Source: Chromobacterium haemolyticum (GTDB taxonomy: Bacteria; Pseudomonadota; Gammaproteobacteria; Burkholderiales; Chromobacteriaceae). Taken from it: a stretch of 64,000 nt of DNA. Where the stretch lies: assembly GCF_002081825.1 (NCBI RefSeq), contig NZ_MUKU01000026.1, positions 1 through 64,000 of the forward strand, in the 5' to 3' direction. Shown here piece after piece: positions 36,833 through 47,052 of the stretch (the stretch's first letter is position 1; the number at the start of each line of letters is the position of its first letter). The position numbers and the translations under genes are program-made. The notes below the pieces were generated by a model. It was not told the DNA's origin and did no database searches. It saw only the letters and a program-made list of their open reading frames with translations.

Positions 36833-37996
36833 TTAAGCCGCGCTCATGGCGGCGCCGGCCGGGGCCGTTACGGCACCCAGGTCCTGGATGATGTCGTCAA
36901 TCAGGCGGTCCAGCCGCTGGCTGTCGTGGTGGTGGGGCGTGGTGATCAGGTGGGCCGCGCCGCCGGATCGGGCCAGGCCGTGTTTGTCGCACACGGGTTC
37001 GGATGGGCTGGGGAACACCACGGTGATGGAGTTCTGGCAACGCCAGGCCTGGATGCCGGCGGCCCGGAAGCGGTCTATCGCGTATTGGGCCATGTCCAGG
37101 CAGTGGCGCACTTTGCGACGCCATTCCGCCAGCGGCCGGCTCTTGATGGCGGCCCACAGCATCATGGGGGTGTGGCCGTTGCGGGAGCCGCTGATGGTTT
37201 GGTCTCTGGCGGAGATGTAGTCGATTTCCACGGAGATGCGCGACACATTGCTGCGTTTGGCCAGCACGATGCCGCACGGCATGGGCGAACCTATCATCTT
37301 GTGGCCGGACACGCTGATGGAGTCGATGCCGTCGGCGAAGGAGTAGGGCTGCGGGGCGTCGACAAAGGGCAGGATCATGCCGCTGAGCGCGGCGTCCGCG
37401 TGCAGGTAGTAGTCCCGCCGCGGGATGCCGGCCTGGGCCAGCTTGTCCTGGATGATGCCGATGTCGTCCACGGCGCCTTTCATGGTGGTGCCCACGTTGA
37501 CGAAGACGATGGGGTGGCGTTCCTGGTCTTGCTGGATTTTGGCCACCAGGTCGTCGTAGTCGATTTCGCCGCTGGGCAGGGAGTCCACCGCGCGGGATTT
37601 GATGCGCAGCAGCTTGATGATCTTGGCCACGGAGTAGTGGCTGTCCTTGGAGTAGTACAGCGTGGCGTCCGGGAACAGTTCTCGGGCGAGGTAGCAGCCA
37701 AACATATTGCCTTCGGTGCCGCCGTTGGTCACGTAGCCCCAGCTTTCGTCAAAGGGGATGTGGAACAGTTCGGCGAAGAAGTGCATGACTTCGCGTTCGA
37801 AGTCGAAGGAGTTCAGCAGGTAGTTGCTGCTTTCGTTCCAGTCACCGCAGTTGTTGATGGAGAAGCGCAGGAATCGGTGCAAGGGGGTGTAGTCGAAGTC
37901 GGCTGACTCTGGGTAAGCAAGATTGAAATATTGGTGCTGCAAGCAGTACTGCCAAAAAGATTCGATACGGTTTTGGTCTAGAGAAGACAGCGACAT
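36833..37996 (-). CDS. hdc: Pyridoxal-phosphate-dependent histidine decarboxylase (siderophore type)
   Basis: Converts histidine to histamine. The 387 residues match the group II PLP decarboxylase family used in anguibactin (AngH) and acinetobactin (BasG) synthesis. Visible residues are the PLP-stacking His120 ('[10 protein letters not shown]'), Asp201 ('LHADAALSG') and the Schiff-base Lys233 ('[11 protein letters not shown]'). '[20 protein letters not shown]' is also characteristic. Length is normal. It lies on the minus strand downstream of the carrier-protein gene, with a 257-nt gap containing a dispersed repeat. Together with the N-monooxygenase it points to N-hydroxyhistamine as a building block. 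Confidence 0.93.
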   Translation of the reverse strand: MSLSSLDQNRIESFWQYCLQHQYFNLAYPESADFDYTPLHRFLRFSINNCGDWNESSNYLLNSFDFEREVMHFFAELFHIPFDESWGYVTNGGTEGNMFGCYLARELFPDATLYYSKDSHYSVAKIIKLLRIKSRAVDSLPSGEIDYDDLVAKIQQDQERHPIVFVNVGTTMKGAVDDIGIIQDKLAQAGIPRRDYYLHADAALSGMILPFVDAPQPYSFADGIDSISVSGHKMIGSPMPCGIVLAKRSNVSRISVEIDYISARDQTISGSRNGHTPMMLWAAIKSRPLAEWRRKVRHCLDMAQYAIDRFRAAGIQAWRCQNSITVVFPSPSEPVCDKHGLARSGGAAHLITTPHHHDSQRLDRLIDDIIQDLGAVTAPAGAAMSAA

Positions 37997-38096
37997 GGGT
38001 GGCTCCGTGGTTTCTCAGTGGGTTGGAGTGGGTATTACCGGGTGTTTTTCCTTGTTGACTGGGCGTGGGTTGGCGCCCGGTTTTTGTCTGTTTTTT

Positions 38097-38187
38097 GCAT
38101 CCGCGGTGCGGATGATGGTTTTCATTGCCGGGGCTGCCCGGCGGGCGTGAAGGGCCCAGGGCGCATCGGATACGCGGTTTTCTTTGT
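38097..38187. repeat. Dispersed repeat, copy A
   Basis: ATGATGGTTTT-(C/G)-ATTGCCGGGG and the following CTGCCCGGCG, then TGAAGGG-CCCAGGG and GATACG-GGTTT, are shared with 44460-44735. In copy A the two halves are adjacent. It contains no ORF and lies between the hdc start and the carrier-protein gene. Confidence 0.6.
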
Positions 38188-38253
38188 GTCTGGCAGGCAA
38201 GTTGAAAAAGTGGGCCCAAAACGTGAACCGCCTTTCGCCGCACTGGTTGTGCT

Positions 38254-38526
38254 TCAAGCGCCCTCTTGCCGGGCCTCCAGCAGCGCTTCCCAGTCCGCCA
38301 GGGTGGGGGAGCGGCTCAGTTCTTCCGTGCGCACGGGGATGCCGCGGGCGTTGAGCTCCGCGGCCAGCGTCATCAGGCGCAGGGAATCCAGGCCGTAATA
38401 CATCAGGTTTTCCGTGGGGTTCAGTTCCCCGTCTTCCGCTATCAGTTGCCGTAGCCGGCTGTGCAGCCATTGGCGCGGGCTGGCGGCTTCCAATTGCCTT
38501 GGTTTTGCTGGCTTTTCATTCGTCAT
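38254..38526 (-). CDS. Stand-alone carrier protein, aryl-carrier-like, of the siderophore locus
   Basis: 90 residues with the phosphopantetheine site 'LMYYGLDSLRLMTLAAELNARGI' (Ser48). The 'YGLDS.RLM' context is that of the aryl carrier domains fused to isochorismatases (EntB, VibB, AngB), but here no isochorismatase domain is attached. It has a good ribosome binding site (AAGGTG) and is divergent from the large synthetase gene, sharing a control region with a Fur-like box. It would hold the aryl acid as a thioester for the first cyclization domain; the enzyme that loads it is not in the window. Confidence 0.82.
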   Translation of the reverse strand: MTNEKPAKPRQLEAASPRQWLHSRLRQLIAEDGELNPTENLMYYGLDSLRLMTLAAELNARGIPVRTEELSRSPTLADWEALLEARQEGA

Positions 38527-38565
38527 GAAGATTTCACCTTGATCATTGCATCACGTTAATGGTGT

Positions 38566-38584
38566 AAATTATAATCATTCGCAT
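38566..38584. promoter_or_regulatory. Fur-like box in the divergent synthetase/carrier control region
   Basis: The core TATAATCATT matches the centre of the Fur consensus GATAATGATAATCATTATC within an AT-rich 19-mer. It lies between the carrier gene (40 nt away) and the synthetase start, so iron could repress both directions. Confidence 0.55.
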
Positions 38585-38650
38585 TTAGAGATGCCATATG
38601 GAGATGAAAGAAATGCAAGAAATCCATTTGTCAATTTTCAAGGGCGTGAA

Positions 38651-41600
38651 ATGAGAGAGCTGACTTCAATGCAAGCGGCCTGCTGGATGGGTCGGGGCGA
38701 TCATTCGGATCTGGGTGGCGTCTCTGCGCATTTGTATGCGGAGTTCGACGGCCAGGCCATTGATCTGCCGCGTTTGGTGGCCGCGCTGGGCAGGCTGGGC
38801 CGCGAGCACGCCATGCTGCGCGCCTGCGTAACGGCGGACGGCATGCAGGCGCTGGCGGCGGCGGATAAGGCGCCTCATTTGGAGGTGGAGGATTTCACCG
38901 CCTTGGAGGGCGAGGCGCTGGCGCAGCGCCTGGAAGCCAAGCGCCAGCAGTGGACACATCAGCGGCTTGACCTGGCAAGGGGTCAAGCCGTTCGTTTTTC
39001 CATCAGCTTGTTTGGCGCGGGCGATAGCCGGCTGCATGTGGACGCGGACATGATCGCCGTGGACCCGTCCAGCTTCCGCGTGCTGATGGAGGATTTGGCG
39101 CTGTTTTACGAATCCCCGGACGCGGAGCTGCCGCCCACGCCGTCGTTCTTTGAGTGGTGCGACCGGGCGCGGGACGAGCCCTGGCTCAAGGCGGCCCGGG
39201 AACGGGACCGCGATTGGTGGCGGGAGCAATTGCCCAATATCGCGCCGGCGCCGTCCTTGCCGCGCCGGGAGGGGCCGGCGGGCGCGGCGTCCAGCCAGCG
39301 CCTGTGCGCTTGGCTGGCGCCGGAGCAGCGCCAGGCTTTACGGCGGCTGGCCAAGGCGCAGCGGCTGACGCTGTCCGGCCTGATGCTGGGCTTGTTCGCC
39401 CAGGCCTTGGGCGCGGCCACCGGGGACCGGCGTTTCCGGCTGAACGTGCCGGTGTTCTGGCGGCCGCCGCTGCTGGAGGGCGCGGAACGCATCATCGGGG
39501 AGTTCGCCAATCTGGTGTTGCTGGATGTGGACTTGGACGCGGCGCCGACTACGGGCGCGCTGTGCCGAAACCTGGCCGCGCAGTTGCTGGAGCGCGCCGG
39601 CCACTGCGCTTATCCGGGCGTCAATCTGATGCGGGATTTGTCCCGCCATCACCGTTCGCCGCAGATTGCGCCGGTGGTGTTCACCGCGGCGCTGGATATG
39701 CCGGGCGGAGAGCTGTTTTCGGAGCGGGTGCGGCGCGCTTTCGGCGCGATGAACTGGGTGATTTCGCAGGGGCCGCAGGTGGCCTTGGACGCGCAGATCG
39801 TCAGCGCGGACGGCGGGGTGTTGATCAATTGGGACATCCGCCTGGACGCCTTGCCGCAAGACTGGATCACGCAGCTATTCAACGATTTCGTGGCGCTGGC
39901 CACGGCGGTAGCGGCGGACCCGGCAGCGCTGGAACGCCCGCTGGCGCAGCCGGAGGCGGAAACGCCGTTGACGGTGTTGCAGCAGGCTTATCTGTTGGGC
40001 CGCACCGCGCAGCTGCCGCTGGGCGGGGTGGCGATGCAGGAGTTCCGCGAGTATCACGGGACGATGGACCCGGCGCTGCTGCGCAGCCGGCTGGGCGAGA
40101 TGGTGCGGCGTCACGATTGCCTGCGCACGGTGATAGACGTCACGCGCTTGCGGCAGCGGGTCCGCGCGCAGCCGCGGGTGAATCTGCGGGAGGTGGATTT
40201 GCGCGCCTTGTCGCCGGCGGCGGCCCAGGAGCGGGTGGCGGCGGCGCGCGAGGATTACGCCCACGCGCTGTTTGATCTGGAGCATGCGCCGTGGGAGCTG
40301 ATGCTGTTCCTGCTGCCGGACGACAGCTTGACGGTGTTTGCGCGTTTCGATGCCTTGATCGTAGACGGCCGTTCCATCGCCGCGCTGATGCTGGAGCTGT
40401 TCCAGGGCGTGGCGGAGCCGAGCAGGCCGGCTGCCAAGGCGGCGGCCGAGGCGTCCGCGGAAGCCCGCAAGGCGGACGCGCTGTACTGGAAAAACAAGCT
40501 GGCCGATTGCGGCGGCGCGCCGCGGTTGCCTTGGCGCAAGTCCTTGGATCAATTGGGCGTGGCGCGCTATGAGCGGCAAAGCCTGACGGTGAGCTCGGAG
40601 CGTTTCGAGCGGCTGAGCAAGCTGGGCAACGGCCAACGCTTTTTCAAGAACACCACGGTGATGGCGCTGGTGTTGGAAGTGCTGTCGCATTGGCTGGACG
40701 AGGGCGGCTTGTGCGTGGCGGTGCCGGTGGCGCCGCTGCCGTCCGGCGGTTTCTCCAACCGTTCCAGCTTCATCGCGGTGACGTGGCCGGCGGGGCTGGA
40801 CAGCCTGGCGGAGCGCGGCCGCCGCTTGCAGGCGGACGTGATGGAGGGCTTGCAGCACTTGGCCTTCTCCGGCGTGGACCTGGCGCGGATGTTGTTTGAA
40901 AGCCATGGTCCCGGCCCGGCGCTGCCGGTGGTGGTGACCAATGGTTTGTCGTGGCCGGTGGCGGCGGACGGCGCAATGCGGCAGATAGGCGGGCTGACCC
41001 AGACGCCGCAGGTGGCGATGGATCTGCGCTTTTCCGCACGGGCGGACGGCGCGCTGGTGTTTGACATCGATTACGCCCGCGACGCGCTGGAACCGGCGCT
41101 GGTGGGCGCGGTGCTGAGCGCGCTGGAGCGGGCCATCGAGCAGGTGGTGGACAGCGGCGTGTTCGAGGCTCCGGCCGGGCGGGTGCTGGATTACGGCCAT
41201 TACCGGCTGAACAGCGTGGAAGCCGAAGCGCGCAGCGAGGATTTCCTCGGCCGCATCGCCGCCCATATTTTTGACCCGGACAACGCCAGGGTGGCGTTGA
41301 TCAGCGGCCAGCGGCGGATACGCTACGGCGAGCTGGGCGAGGCGGTGTCCCGGGCAATGGCGGCGCTGAAGGCGCGCGGCGTGAGCGCGGGCCAGGTGGT
41401 GGCGGTATGCCTGCCGCGCAGCCCGGAGCACACCATTATCACCCTGGCGTGCGCCTTCAGCGGCGTGGTGTGGGTGCCGATAGACGCGGCGTCCCCGGAG
41501 GAGCGGCTGCGTTATCTGCTGGACAACTGCCGGCCAAACCTGGTGGTGGCGGCCCAGCCGCTGCCGACGGAGCATGCGCGGGCCACGCCGGAACAACTGC

Positions 41601-43033
41601 TGGCCGAGCCCGCTCCGCTCGCCGCGCGCGGCGGCTGGCAGGCGCTGTCCCTGAGCGAGACGCCGGCGTATTACCTGTACACCTCGGGCACCACCGGCAA
41701 ACCCAAGTGCGTGGTGTTGTGCAACCGGGCCACGGCCAATGTCATCGGCTCCACGCTGGAGCACTGGCAGGTGAGCCAGCGCGATGTGTGCATGTCGGTG
41801 ACGCCGCTGCATCACGATATGTCGGTGTTCGACGTGCTGGGCAGCCTGACTGCCGGCGCCACCCTGGTGTTGCCGGAGGCGGGCGAGGAGAAGGACGCAG
41901 TGCGCTGGAACCAGCTGGTGGACGAGCACGGCGTCACGTTGTGGTGCACGGTGCCGGCCATGCTGGAGATGTTGCTGTCTTGCCGGCGGGAAGGCGGGCT
42001 GCAAAGCCTGCGGCTGGTGGCCCAGGGCGGGGATTACATCAAGCCGTCCATCATCGCGGACTTGCGCGCCGGCCTGCCGGCGGCGCGGCTGCTGTCCTTG
42101 GGCGGGCCGACGGAAACCACGATCTGGAGCATCTGGCACGACATCGTCGCTGAGGACAGCGCCAAGGTGCCCTATGGCCGGCCGCTGCCCGGCAACCGCT
42201 ATTGGCTGCTGAACGAGCGCGGCGAGCATTGCCCGGCCGGCGTGGCCGGACGCATCCACACCGCCGGCGTCAATCTGGCGCTGGGCTATCTGGAAAACGG
42301 CGAGCTGACCCAGCACGACTTCGTCACGGTGCGGGACGAGGCCGGCCAGGAGGCGCGGGCCTTCCGCACCAGCGACTGCGGCCGCTACCGGCCGGACGGG
42401 GTGATGATGTTCGACAGCCGGGTCAACGGCTACATCAAGGTGCGCGGCGTGCGGGTGTCGCTGCCGGACATCGAGATGGAGCTGATCAAGCATCCGGCGC
42501 TGGCTCATGTGCTGGTGGTGGATGTGGGCGACGAGCGGCAGGGGGAGCTGGGCATAGGCGCGCTTTACGTGGCCAAGCCCGGCGCGGAAGCGAGCGCGGC
42601 GGATCTGCGCGAGCACGCGCGCCGCGTCCTGCCGCAATCCCATGTGCCCACGCGTTTCTTACAGGTGGCGCAACTGCCTTTGTCGCAAAACGGCAAGCCG
42701 GACCGCCGCGGCGCGCGCGTCTTGTTGCAGGCGCCGGCCCATGCCTCGGCTCAGGAGAGCGTGGCGGCGCCCGCTGTTGTCGAGGCGCCGGCCGCGGCGA
42801 CGCGGCACCGGCGTCCGGTGCTGGATATTTATCTGGGCGTGCTGGGGCGTTCCTACCAGGAGCTGGCCGACGAGTTGCTGGATTTCAGCAGCATGGGCTT
42901 GCTGCCTCAGCATCTGAAAGCCATTGCGGCGCGCCTGCGGGAAACCTTCGCCGTGGAGCTGTCGCCCGGACAACTGCTGCGTTGCCGCAATGTGGCGGAT
43001 GTGGAGCGCTTGCTGGGGGCTGGCCAGCCCTGA
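38651..43033 (+). CDS. Non-ribosomal peptide synthetase, Cy-Cy-A-PCP(inactive), anguibactin type
   Basis: About 1,460 residues. Two heterocyclization domains each carry the DxxxxDxxS motif: 'DMIAVDPSS' at ~133 and 'DALIVDGRS' at ~567. An adenylation domain follows with A3 '[10 protein letters not shown]' (~1010), '[11 protein letters not shown]', A7 '[13 protein letters not shown]', A8 '[16 protein letters not shown]' and A10 'NGKPDRR'. The C-terminal carrier-like domain reads '[17 protein letters not shown]', where Gly1416 replaces the phosphopantetheine Ser. AngR of anguibactin synthesis is known to have Ala there, with the working PCP on AngM. This protein thus equals an AngN (Cy-Cy) plus AngR (A-PCP) fusion. 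The pocket region '[12 protein letters not shown]' and the 'IWS' after the TE motif resemble cysteine-type domains. I chose the ATG after AAGGG, which starts the first Cy domain properly; upstream ATGs lie in the promoter region. Confidence 0.88.
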   Translation: MRELTSMQAACWMGRGDHSDLGGVSAHLYAEFDGQAIDLPRLVAALGRLGREHAMLRACVTADGMQALAAADKAPHLEVEDFTALEGEALAQRLEAKRQQWTHQRLDLARGQAVRFSISLFGAGDSRLHVDADMIAVDPSSFRVLMEDLALFYESPDAELPPTPSFFEWCDRARDEPWLKAARERDRDWWREQLPNIAPAPSLPRREGPAGAASSQRLCAWLAPEQRQALRRLAKAQRLTLSGLMLGLFAQALGAATGDRRFRLNVPVFWRPPLLEGAERIIGEFANLVLLDVDLDAAPTTGALCRNLAAQLLERAGHCAYPGVNLMRDLSRHHRSPQIAPVVFTAALDMPGGELFSERVRRAFGAMNWVISQGPQVALDAQIVSADGGVLINWDIRLDALPQDWITQLFNDFVALATAVAADPAALERPLAQPEAETPLTVLQQAYLLGRTAQLPLGGVAMQEFREYHGTMDPALLRSRLGEMVRRHDCLRTVIDVTRLRQRVRAQPRVNLREVDLRALSPAAAQERVAAAREDYAHALFDLEHAPWELMLFLLPDDSLTVFARFDALIVDGRSIAALMLELFQGVAEPSRPAAKAAAEASAEARKADALYWKNKLADCGGAPRLPWRKSLDQLGVARYERQSLTVSSERFERLSKLGNGQRFFKNTTVMALVLEVLSHWLDEGGLCVAVPVAPLPSGGFSNRSSFIAVTWPAGLDSLAERGRRLQADVMEGLQHLAFSGVDLARMLFESHGPGPALPVVVTNGLSWPVAADGAMRQIGGLTQTPQVAMDLRFSARADGALVFDIDYARDALEPALVGAVLSALERAIEQVVDSGVFEAPAGRVLDYGHYRLNSVEAEARSEDFLGRIAAHIFDPDNARVALISGQRRIRYGELGEAVSRAMAALKARGVSAGQVVAVCLPRSPEHTIITLACAFSGVVWVPIDAASPEERLRYLLDNCRPNLVVAAQPLPTEHARATPEQLLAEPAPLAARGGWQALSLSETPAYYLYTSGTTGKPKCVVLCNRATANVIGSTLEHWQVSQRDVCMSVTPLHHDMSVFDVLGSLTAGATLVLPEAGEEKDAVRWNQLVDEHGVTLWCTVPAMLEMLLSCRREGGLQSLRLVAQGGDYIKPSIIADLRAGLPAARLLSLGGPTETTIWSIWHDIVAEDSAKVPYGRPLPGNRYWLLNERGEHCPAGVAGRIHTAGVNLALGYLENGELTQHDFVTVRDEAGQEARAFRTSDCGRYRPDGVMMFDSRVNGYIKVRGVRVSLPDIEMELIKHPALAHVLVVDVGDERQGELGIGALYVAKPGAEASAADLREHARRVLPQSHVPTRFLQVAQLPLSQNGKPDRRGARVLLQAPAHASAQESVAAPAVVEAPAAATRHRRPVLDIYLGVLGRSYQELADELLDFSSMGLLPQHLKAIAARLRETFAVELSPGQLLRCRNVADVERLLGAGQP

Positions 43034-43113
43034 TCAAACTCACCCCGGGGCGGCGATCCCGCCCTGGGGACAATCGATAGAACCTTTGATAGAACCTTGG
43101 GAGTTTTTCGCAT

Positions 43114-44436
43114 ATGGAAATGGCGAACGTAGATGTTGCCGGCGTCGGCATCGGGCCGTTCAATCTGGGCTTGGCGGCTTTGTTGTCGCGTCACTCGGAC
43201 ATCAAAGGGGTGTTTCTGGAGCGCAAGCCGGCGTTTCGCTGGCATGAGGGTTTGTTGTTGCCGGGCACCACGCTGCAAGTGCCGTTCCTGGCCGACTTGG
43301 TCACGCTGGCGGACCCCACGCATCCGCTCAGCTATCTGAACTATCTGCACCAGCACGACAGGCTTTACCAGTTCTACTACTACGACAACACCCTGGTGCC
43401 GCGCATCGAATACGACGATTACTGCCGCTGGGCCGCGCAGCAGTTGCCGGCCTGCCGTTTTGGCGAGGAGGTGCGGGACGTGACTTACGACGCCGGCGCG
43501 GGGCGTTTTGTGGTGGATAGCGAGTCGGCGTCCGGCGGGATGCGCCGCTATGCCGGCCGTGATCTGGTGGTGGGCGTGGGCACTTCGCCGTGGCTGCCGG
43601 CGTGGGCGCGCGCCAGCCGCCACCCGCGGGTCATCCATTCCGCCCAGTTCATCCCCAATCAACAGGCGCTGTCGCAGTGCCGGCGCGTCACCGTGATCGG
43701 CTCCGGCCAGAGCGCGGCGGAGTGCGTGCTGGCGTTGTTCCGCGAGCTGAGCCCGGAGCAGGTGGCGGCCGGGGCGTCCATCCAGTGGATCACCCGCGCG
43801 CCGGGCTTCCACCCGATGGAGTTTTCCAAGCTGGGGCAGGAGTGCTTCACCCCGGCTTATATGCAGTACTTCCACAGCATTCCGCGGGAGAAGCGCCGCG
43901 AGGTGGTGGCCGGCCAGGGCCTGCTGTACAAGGGCATCAGCTTCTCCACCATCGGCGATATCTTCGATTTGCTCTACGAGCGTTCGATAGGCGGCCGCGA
44001 TCCGGGCCTGAAGCTGTATTCCAATTGCGATGTGGAAGCGCTGGAGGAGCAGGGCGCGGACGGCGCGCTACGCATGACTTGCCATCACCGGCAGCTGGAC
44101 CAGCGTTGCCAGTTGGAGACCGACGCCATCGTCGCCGCCACTGGCTACGCCCACGCTTGGCCGCAGTGGTTTGAGCGGCTGAAGGAGACGGTGCTGGAGG
44201 TGGACGCGCAGGGCGATTGCATTGTGGAGGAGGATTTCACCGCCCGCCGCCGCGATCAGGGGCCGGGCCGGGTGTTTGTGCAGAACGCGGAGATTTTCCA
44301 GCACGGGGTGGGTTCGCCGGACTTGGGCATAGGCCCGATCCGCAACGCGGCCATCATCAATCAGTTGCTGGGCCAGCCGCGTTATCGCCTGCCGCAGCGT
44401 TCGGCGTTCCAGCATTATGGGCTGCCGCAGGGGTAG
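43114..44436 (+). CDS. FAD/NADPH-dependent amine N-monooxygenase (probable histamine N-hydroxylase)
   Basis: 440 residues of the IucD/PvdA/BasC family of N-hydroxylating monooxygenases. The FAD site is 'GVGIGPFNLGLAALL' (residues 10-24), the NADPH site 'VIGSGQSAAECVLALF' near 194, and 'ATGY' near 340 is the family's closing motif. The flavin-proximal 'FRWHEGLLLPGTTLQVPFLADLVTLADPTHPLSYLNYL' region is well preserved. It follows the synthetase by 80 nt in the same direction with GGGAG before the ATG. With a histidine decarboxylase in the same locus the likely substrate is histamine, giving N-hydroxyhistamine, but ornithine, lysine or cadaverine type substrates cannot be excluded by sequence alone. 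Confidence 0.9.
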   Translation: MEMANVDVAGVGIGPFNLGLAALLSRHSDIKGVFLERKPAFRWHEGLLLPGTTLQVPFLADLVTLADPTHPLSYLNYLHQHDRLYQFYYYDNTLVPRIEYDDYCRWAAQQLPACRFGEEVRDVTYDAGAGRFVVDSESASGGMRRYAGRDLVVGVGTSPWLPAWARASRHPRVIHSAQFIPNQQALSQCRRVTVIGSGQSAAECVLALFRELSPEQVAAGASIQWITRAPGFHPMEFSKLGQECFTPAYMQYFHSIPREKRREVVAGQGLLYKGISFSTIGDIFDLLYERSIGGRDPGLKLYSNCDVEALEEQGADGALRMTCHHRQLDQRCQLETDAIVAATGYAHAWPQWFERLKETVLEVDAQGDCIVEEDFTARRRDQGPGRVFVQNAEIFQHGVGSPDLGIGPIRNAAIINQLLGQPRYRLPQRSAFQHYGLPQG

Positions 44437-44459
44437 GTTATTTCGGCCTAGCTGGTTTT

Positions 44460-44735
44460 GAATCCGCTGCGCGGATGATGGTTTTGATTGCCGGGGCTGC
44501 CCGGCGAGCAGGGAGGAGATATTTGCTTGGCCAAATATCCCCTCCACCCCTAAAGGCCACCCTGCAAGCCTGGCCTACGGCTCCCCGCCGGTTCCCGTCA
44601 GGCCCGAGGCGCGGCTGAACTCGCGATTTGCTAACGTCAAATCGCTCAAACAGGGCAGCCGCTTAAAACCTCGGGCCTGCCACCCGGCGGCAGGCTTGAA
44701 GGGACCCAGGGTACGTCGAATACGAGGTTTCCTAC
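44460..44735. repeat. Dispersed repeat, copy B, with an internal insertion
   Basis: 44460-44503 matches the first half of copy A (ATGATGGTTTTGATTGCCGG..CCCGGCG) and about 44696-44735 matches its second half (TGAAGGGACCCAGGG..GAATACGAGGTTT). About 190 nt without a counterpart in copy A lie between them. That interior has inverted repeats such as GATATTTGCTTGGCCAAATATC. The rest of 44437-44895 holds no gene. Confidence 0.5.
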
Positions 44736-44813
44736 GTATTTACGTAACATCTCAACGCACTTACAAAAGATCGTAAACAGACTCTAAGGCTGTTTTCGGC
44801 CGGCGATGACATT

Positions 44814-44847
44814 GACGCCCCCGCTCTCGTTTGAGGGCGGGGGCGTC
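44814..44847. terminator. Strong hairpin between convergent siderophore genes
   Basis: The perfect 11-bp GC-rich stem GACGCCCCCGC / GCGGGGGCGTC has a 12-nt loop. It sits between the convergent monooxygenase and PCP-C genes, 48 nt past the latter. There is no good T-run on either side, so termination is likely but not certain. Confidence 0.5.
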
Positions 44848-44895
44848 AGGCTTTGCGCGCCGTATCACCGACGCGCAGCGGACATGGAACAGGCC

Positions 44896-47052
44896 TTAGC
44901 CCAGCAGCTCTTCTAGCCTCCGCTCGCTGGCGTCGCCCGCGCTCAAGAGCGCGAACAAGCGGTGCAGCGTGGCGCAGATGGCCTCGAGCTGGGCGGCGGA
45001 GTAGCGCTCCGCGCGGTAGGTGATGACCAGGCGCAGCGAGCCGTCGTGCGCGTCTTCCATGATCTCGAACTGCAGGCCGAACATGGATTCGCTCTTGTCC
45101 GGGTCGATCTGGCGGTAGCGGATCTCGCCGCCGTCCGGGGCCGGCAGCGCGCCGTTGAGCGCGTTGTTGGCGTGGACCTGGATGTAGACGTCGAACAGCA
45201 GGCCGTCCGCCGGCGTCATGCCCAGCGCGTTCTGCACCAGCTCCAGCGGAATGTCGGCGTAGGCCATGGAGTCGTTGATGGTCAGGGTCACGTCCTTGAG
45301 CAGGCTGCCCAGCGACTGCCGGCGGTCAAAGCGCACCCGGTGCGCCACCATGGTGGTGAAGTAGCCGACGGTGTCGAAATACGCCGCGTCGGTGCGGCCG
45401 GAGGACGAGGTGCCGATCACGATTTCCGGCAGATCGCCCAGCTTATGTAGCGCCAGCGCGATGGCGGTGTAGACCACGCTGAACAGCGAGGAGTCGTGAC
45501 GCTTGGCGAAGGCGGTGATCGCTTCCTGCGCGCCCGGCTCGGGCTTGAACTCCAGCCATTTGGCCTTGAAGCCGGCGGCTTGGTCGGGCGCGGCGGCCGA
45601 CGCGGCCGGGTCCGGCAGGCGCAGGCCCGGCGTGGCGCCGCGCAACATCGAGGTCCAGTAGTCCATGTGGCGCGGGTTGACGCCTTGGCTCTGTTGTTCC
45701 AGCGCGAAGGCGTGGAAGGAGGGCGCCGGGGCGGTCCATTGCGGCGCCTTGCCGGCGGCGCGGGTGCGATAGGCCAGCGCCAGCTCGTCCATCATCACAT
45801 TCAGCGACCATTCGTCGATCGCCATGTGGTGGACCAGGAAGGACAGGGTCTGGCGGCCGGTGGCCGGGTGGCGCAGGAAGCGTATCCGCAGCGGCAGTTC
45901 GCGGCTCAGGTCGAAGCGGTGGGCGGCTTCGTCGGCCAGCGTCAGCCCTTCGCTCTCCGCGCTGCTCCAGAACCACTTGTACCCGCCGATTTCCGTCAGC
46001 GGTACGATGCGCTGGAGCGCGGCGCCGTCTTCTTCATGGAAGGTGGTGCGCAGGCTGGCATGGCGTTCCAGCAAGTCCGTGAAGGCCAGGCGGAACAGGT
46101 TTTCGTCCACCGGATCGAGGAAGTCCAGCGCGAAGGGCAGGTTGAAGATGGTGCCGAAGTCGTAGGCGGCGTAGGCGCGCCACAGAGAGGCCTGCGCCAG
46201 CGCCAGGGGGGCTTGGCGGACTTCACCGGCCGGCGCGGCCTGGCGGCGTTGTTCGCTGACGGTGGCGCGCGCGGCCAGCGCGGCGGCGGTGGGCGCTTCA
46301 AAGAAGTCGTTGAAACGGATCTGGATACCGTGCTTGCTTTGCAGGGTGCCGATGATGCGGGTGGCCAGCAGGGAATGGCCGCCGAAATCGAAGAAGTTAT
46401 CGTCCGGCCCCATGCCGGGTTCGGCCAGCACGGCGCGCAGTTCGGCCAGGATGACGGCGGCGACCGCGTCTTGGCCGTCGGCTGCGGGCTGGCCGGCCGC
46501 CGGCGGGCGGTAGCCGGTTTCGCCGGCCTGCAAGGGCAAGGGCGTCAGCGCCAGCGGACGGCGCGCGGCGTCCAGTTGCTGATAGCCCTGGGCTAGCGCG
46601 TCCGCCAGCGCGTTGAACGGCTGGGCGGGCTCCAGGATGGGGTGCAGGCTGAGCGCCAGCACGGCGCTCAGCTCGGTATGGATGATCAGGGCCTGGAACG
46701 GCGGCTGCGTCGCCGCGTCCCAAGGCGCCGCGCGCAGTGCCAGCAGGCGCTCGGCCAGCTCGGCTTCCTTCATACGGGGGAAGGCGATGCAAGGGTGCCA
46801 GCCGTCCACGTGGGATTTGCACAGATCGCCGTCGTCGCTGAACTCGTAACGGGCGTTCAGCTCCGGCCGGGCTTGGATCAGCTGTTGCAGCGCCAGGGTG
46901 AGCAGGGCGAGGTCCGTCTGCGGGTCCAGCCGCCAGGCGTCGATGTGGCGGCTCAGGCGTTCCGGGTGCTGCTGCTGCAATAGCCAGCATTGTTCTTCGT
47001 GAAGGCTCAGGGACAGGCGCTGCGACGGGATGTCGGGGTGGGGGTGCGACAA
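44896..47052 (-). CDS. Non-ribosomal peptide synthetase PCP-C protein (AngM/BasB type)
   Basis: 718 residues. An N-terminal region of ~190 residues resembles a shortened condensation domain without its His motif. A carrier domain follows ('DDNFFDFGGHSLLATRIIG', Ser227), then a complete condensation domain with the active-site 'HHMAIDEWS' (His409, Asp413). The size and order equal AngM (about 78 kDa) of anguibactin synthesis, where the carrier holds the cysteine-derived unit and the C domain joins it to N-hydroxyhistamine. This carrier would serve the adenylation domain whose own carrier has lost its Ser. The start is a TTG preceded by the strong AGAAGGAGA; an earlier TTG lies 24 nt upstream but has no such site. 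The gene is on the minus strand, divergent from the sigma factor. Confidence 0.9.
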   Translation of the reverse strand: MSHPHPDIPSQRLSLSLHEEQCWLLQQQHPERLSRHIDAWRLDPQTDLALLTLALQQLIQARPELNARYEFSDDGDLCKSHVDGWHPCIAFPRMKEAELAERLLALRAAPWDAATQPPFQALIIHTELSAVLALSLHPILEPAQPFNALADALAQGYQQLDAARRPLALTPLPLQAGETGYRPPAAGQPAADGQDAVAAVILAELRAVLAEPGMGPDDNFFDFGGHSLLATRIIGTLQSKHGIQIRFNDFFEAPTAAALAARATVSEQRRQAAPAGEVRQAPLALAQASLWRAYAAYDFGTIFNLPFALDFLDPVDENLFRLAFTDLLERHASLRTTFHEEDGAALQRIVPLTEIGGYKWFWSSAESEGLTLADEAAHRFDLSRELPLRIRFLRHPATGRQTLSFLVHHMAIDEWSLNVMMDELALAYRTRAAGKAPQWTAPAPSFHAFALEQQSQGVNPRHMDYWTSMLRGATPGLRLPDPAASAAAPDQAAGFKAKWLEFKPEPGAQEAITAFAKRHDSSLFSVVYTAIALALHKLGDLPEIVIGTSSSGRTDAAYFDTVGYFTTMVAHRVRFDRRQSLGSLLKDVTLTINDSMAYADIPLELVQNALGMTPADGLLFDVYIQVHANNALNGALPAPDGGEIRYRQIDPDKSESMFGLQFEIMEDAHDGSLRLVITYRAERYSAAQLEAICATLHRLFALLSAGDASERRLEELLG

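Noticed and set aside
38546-38650. Upstream 35 codons of the synthetase frame
   Set aside because: They run through the Fur-like box and promoter region and add nothing similar to the Cy domain; the ATG at 38651 has a ribosome binding site.
39875-42643. A 922-codon open frame antisense to the Cy-Cy-A synthetase
   Set aside because: The plus-strand frame has every NRPS motif in order; the antisense product is His/Arg/Gln-rich without motifs.
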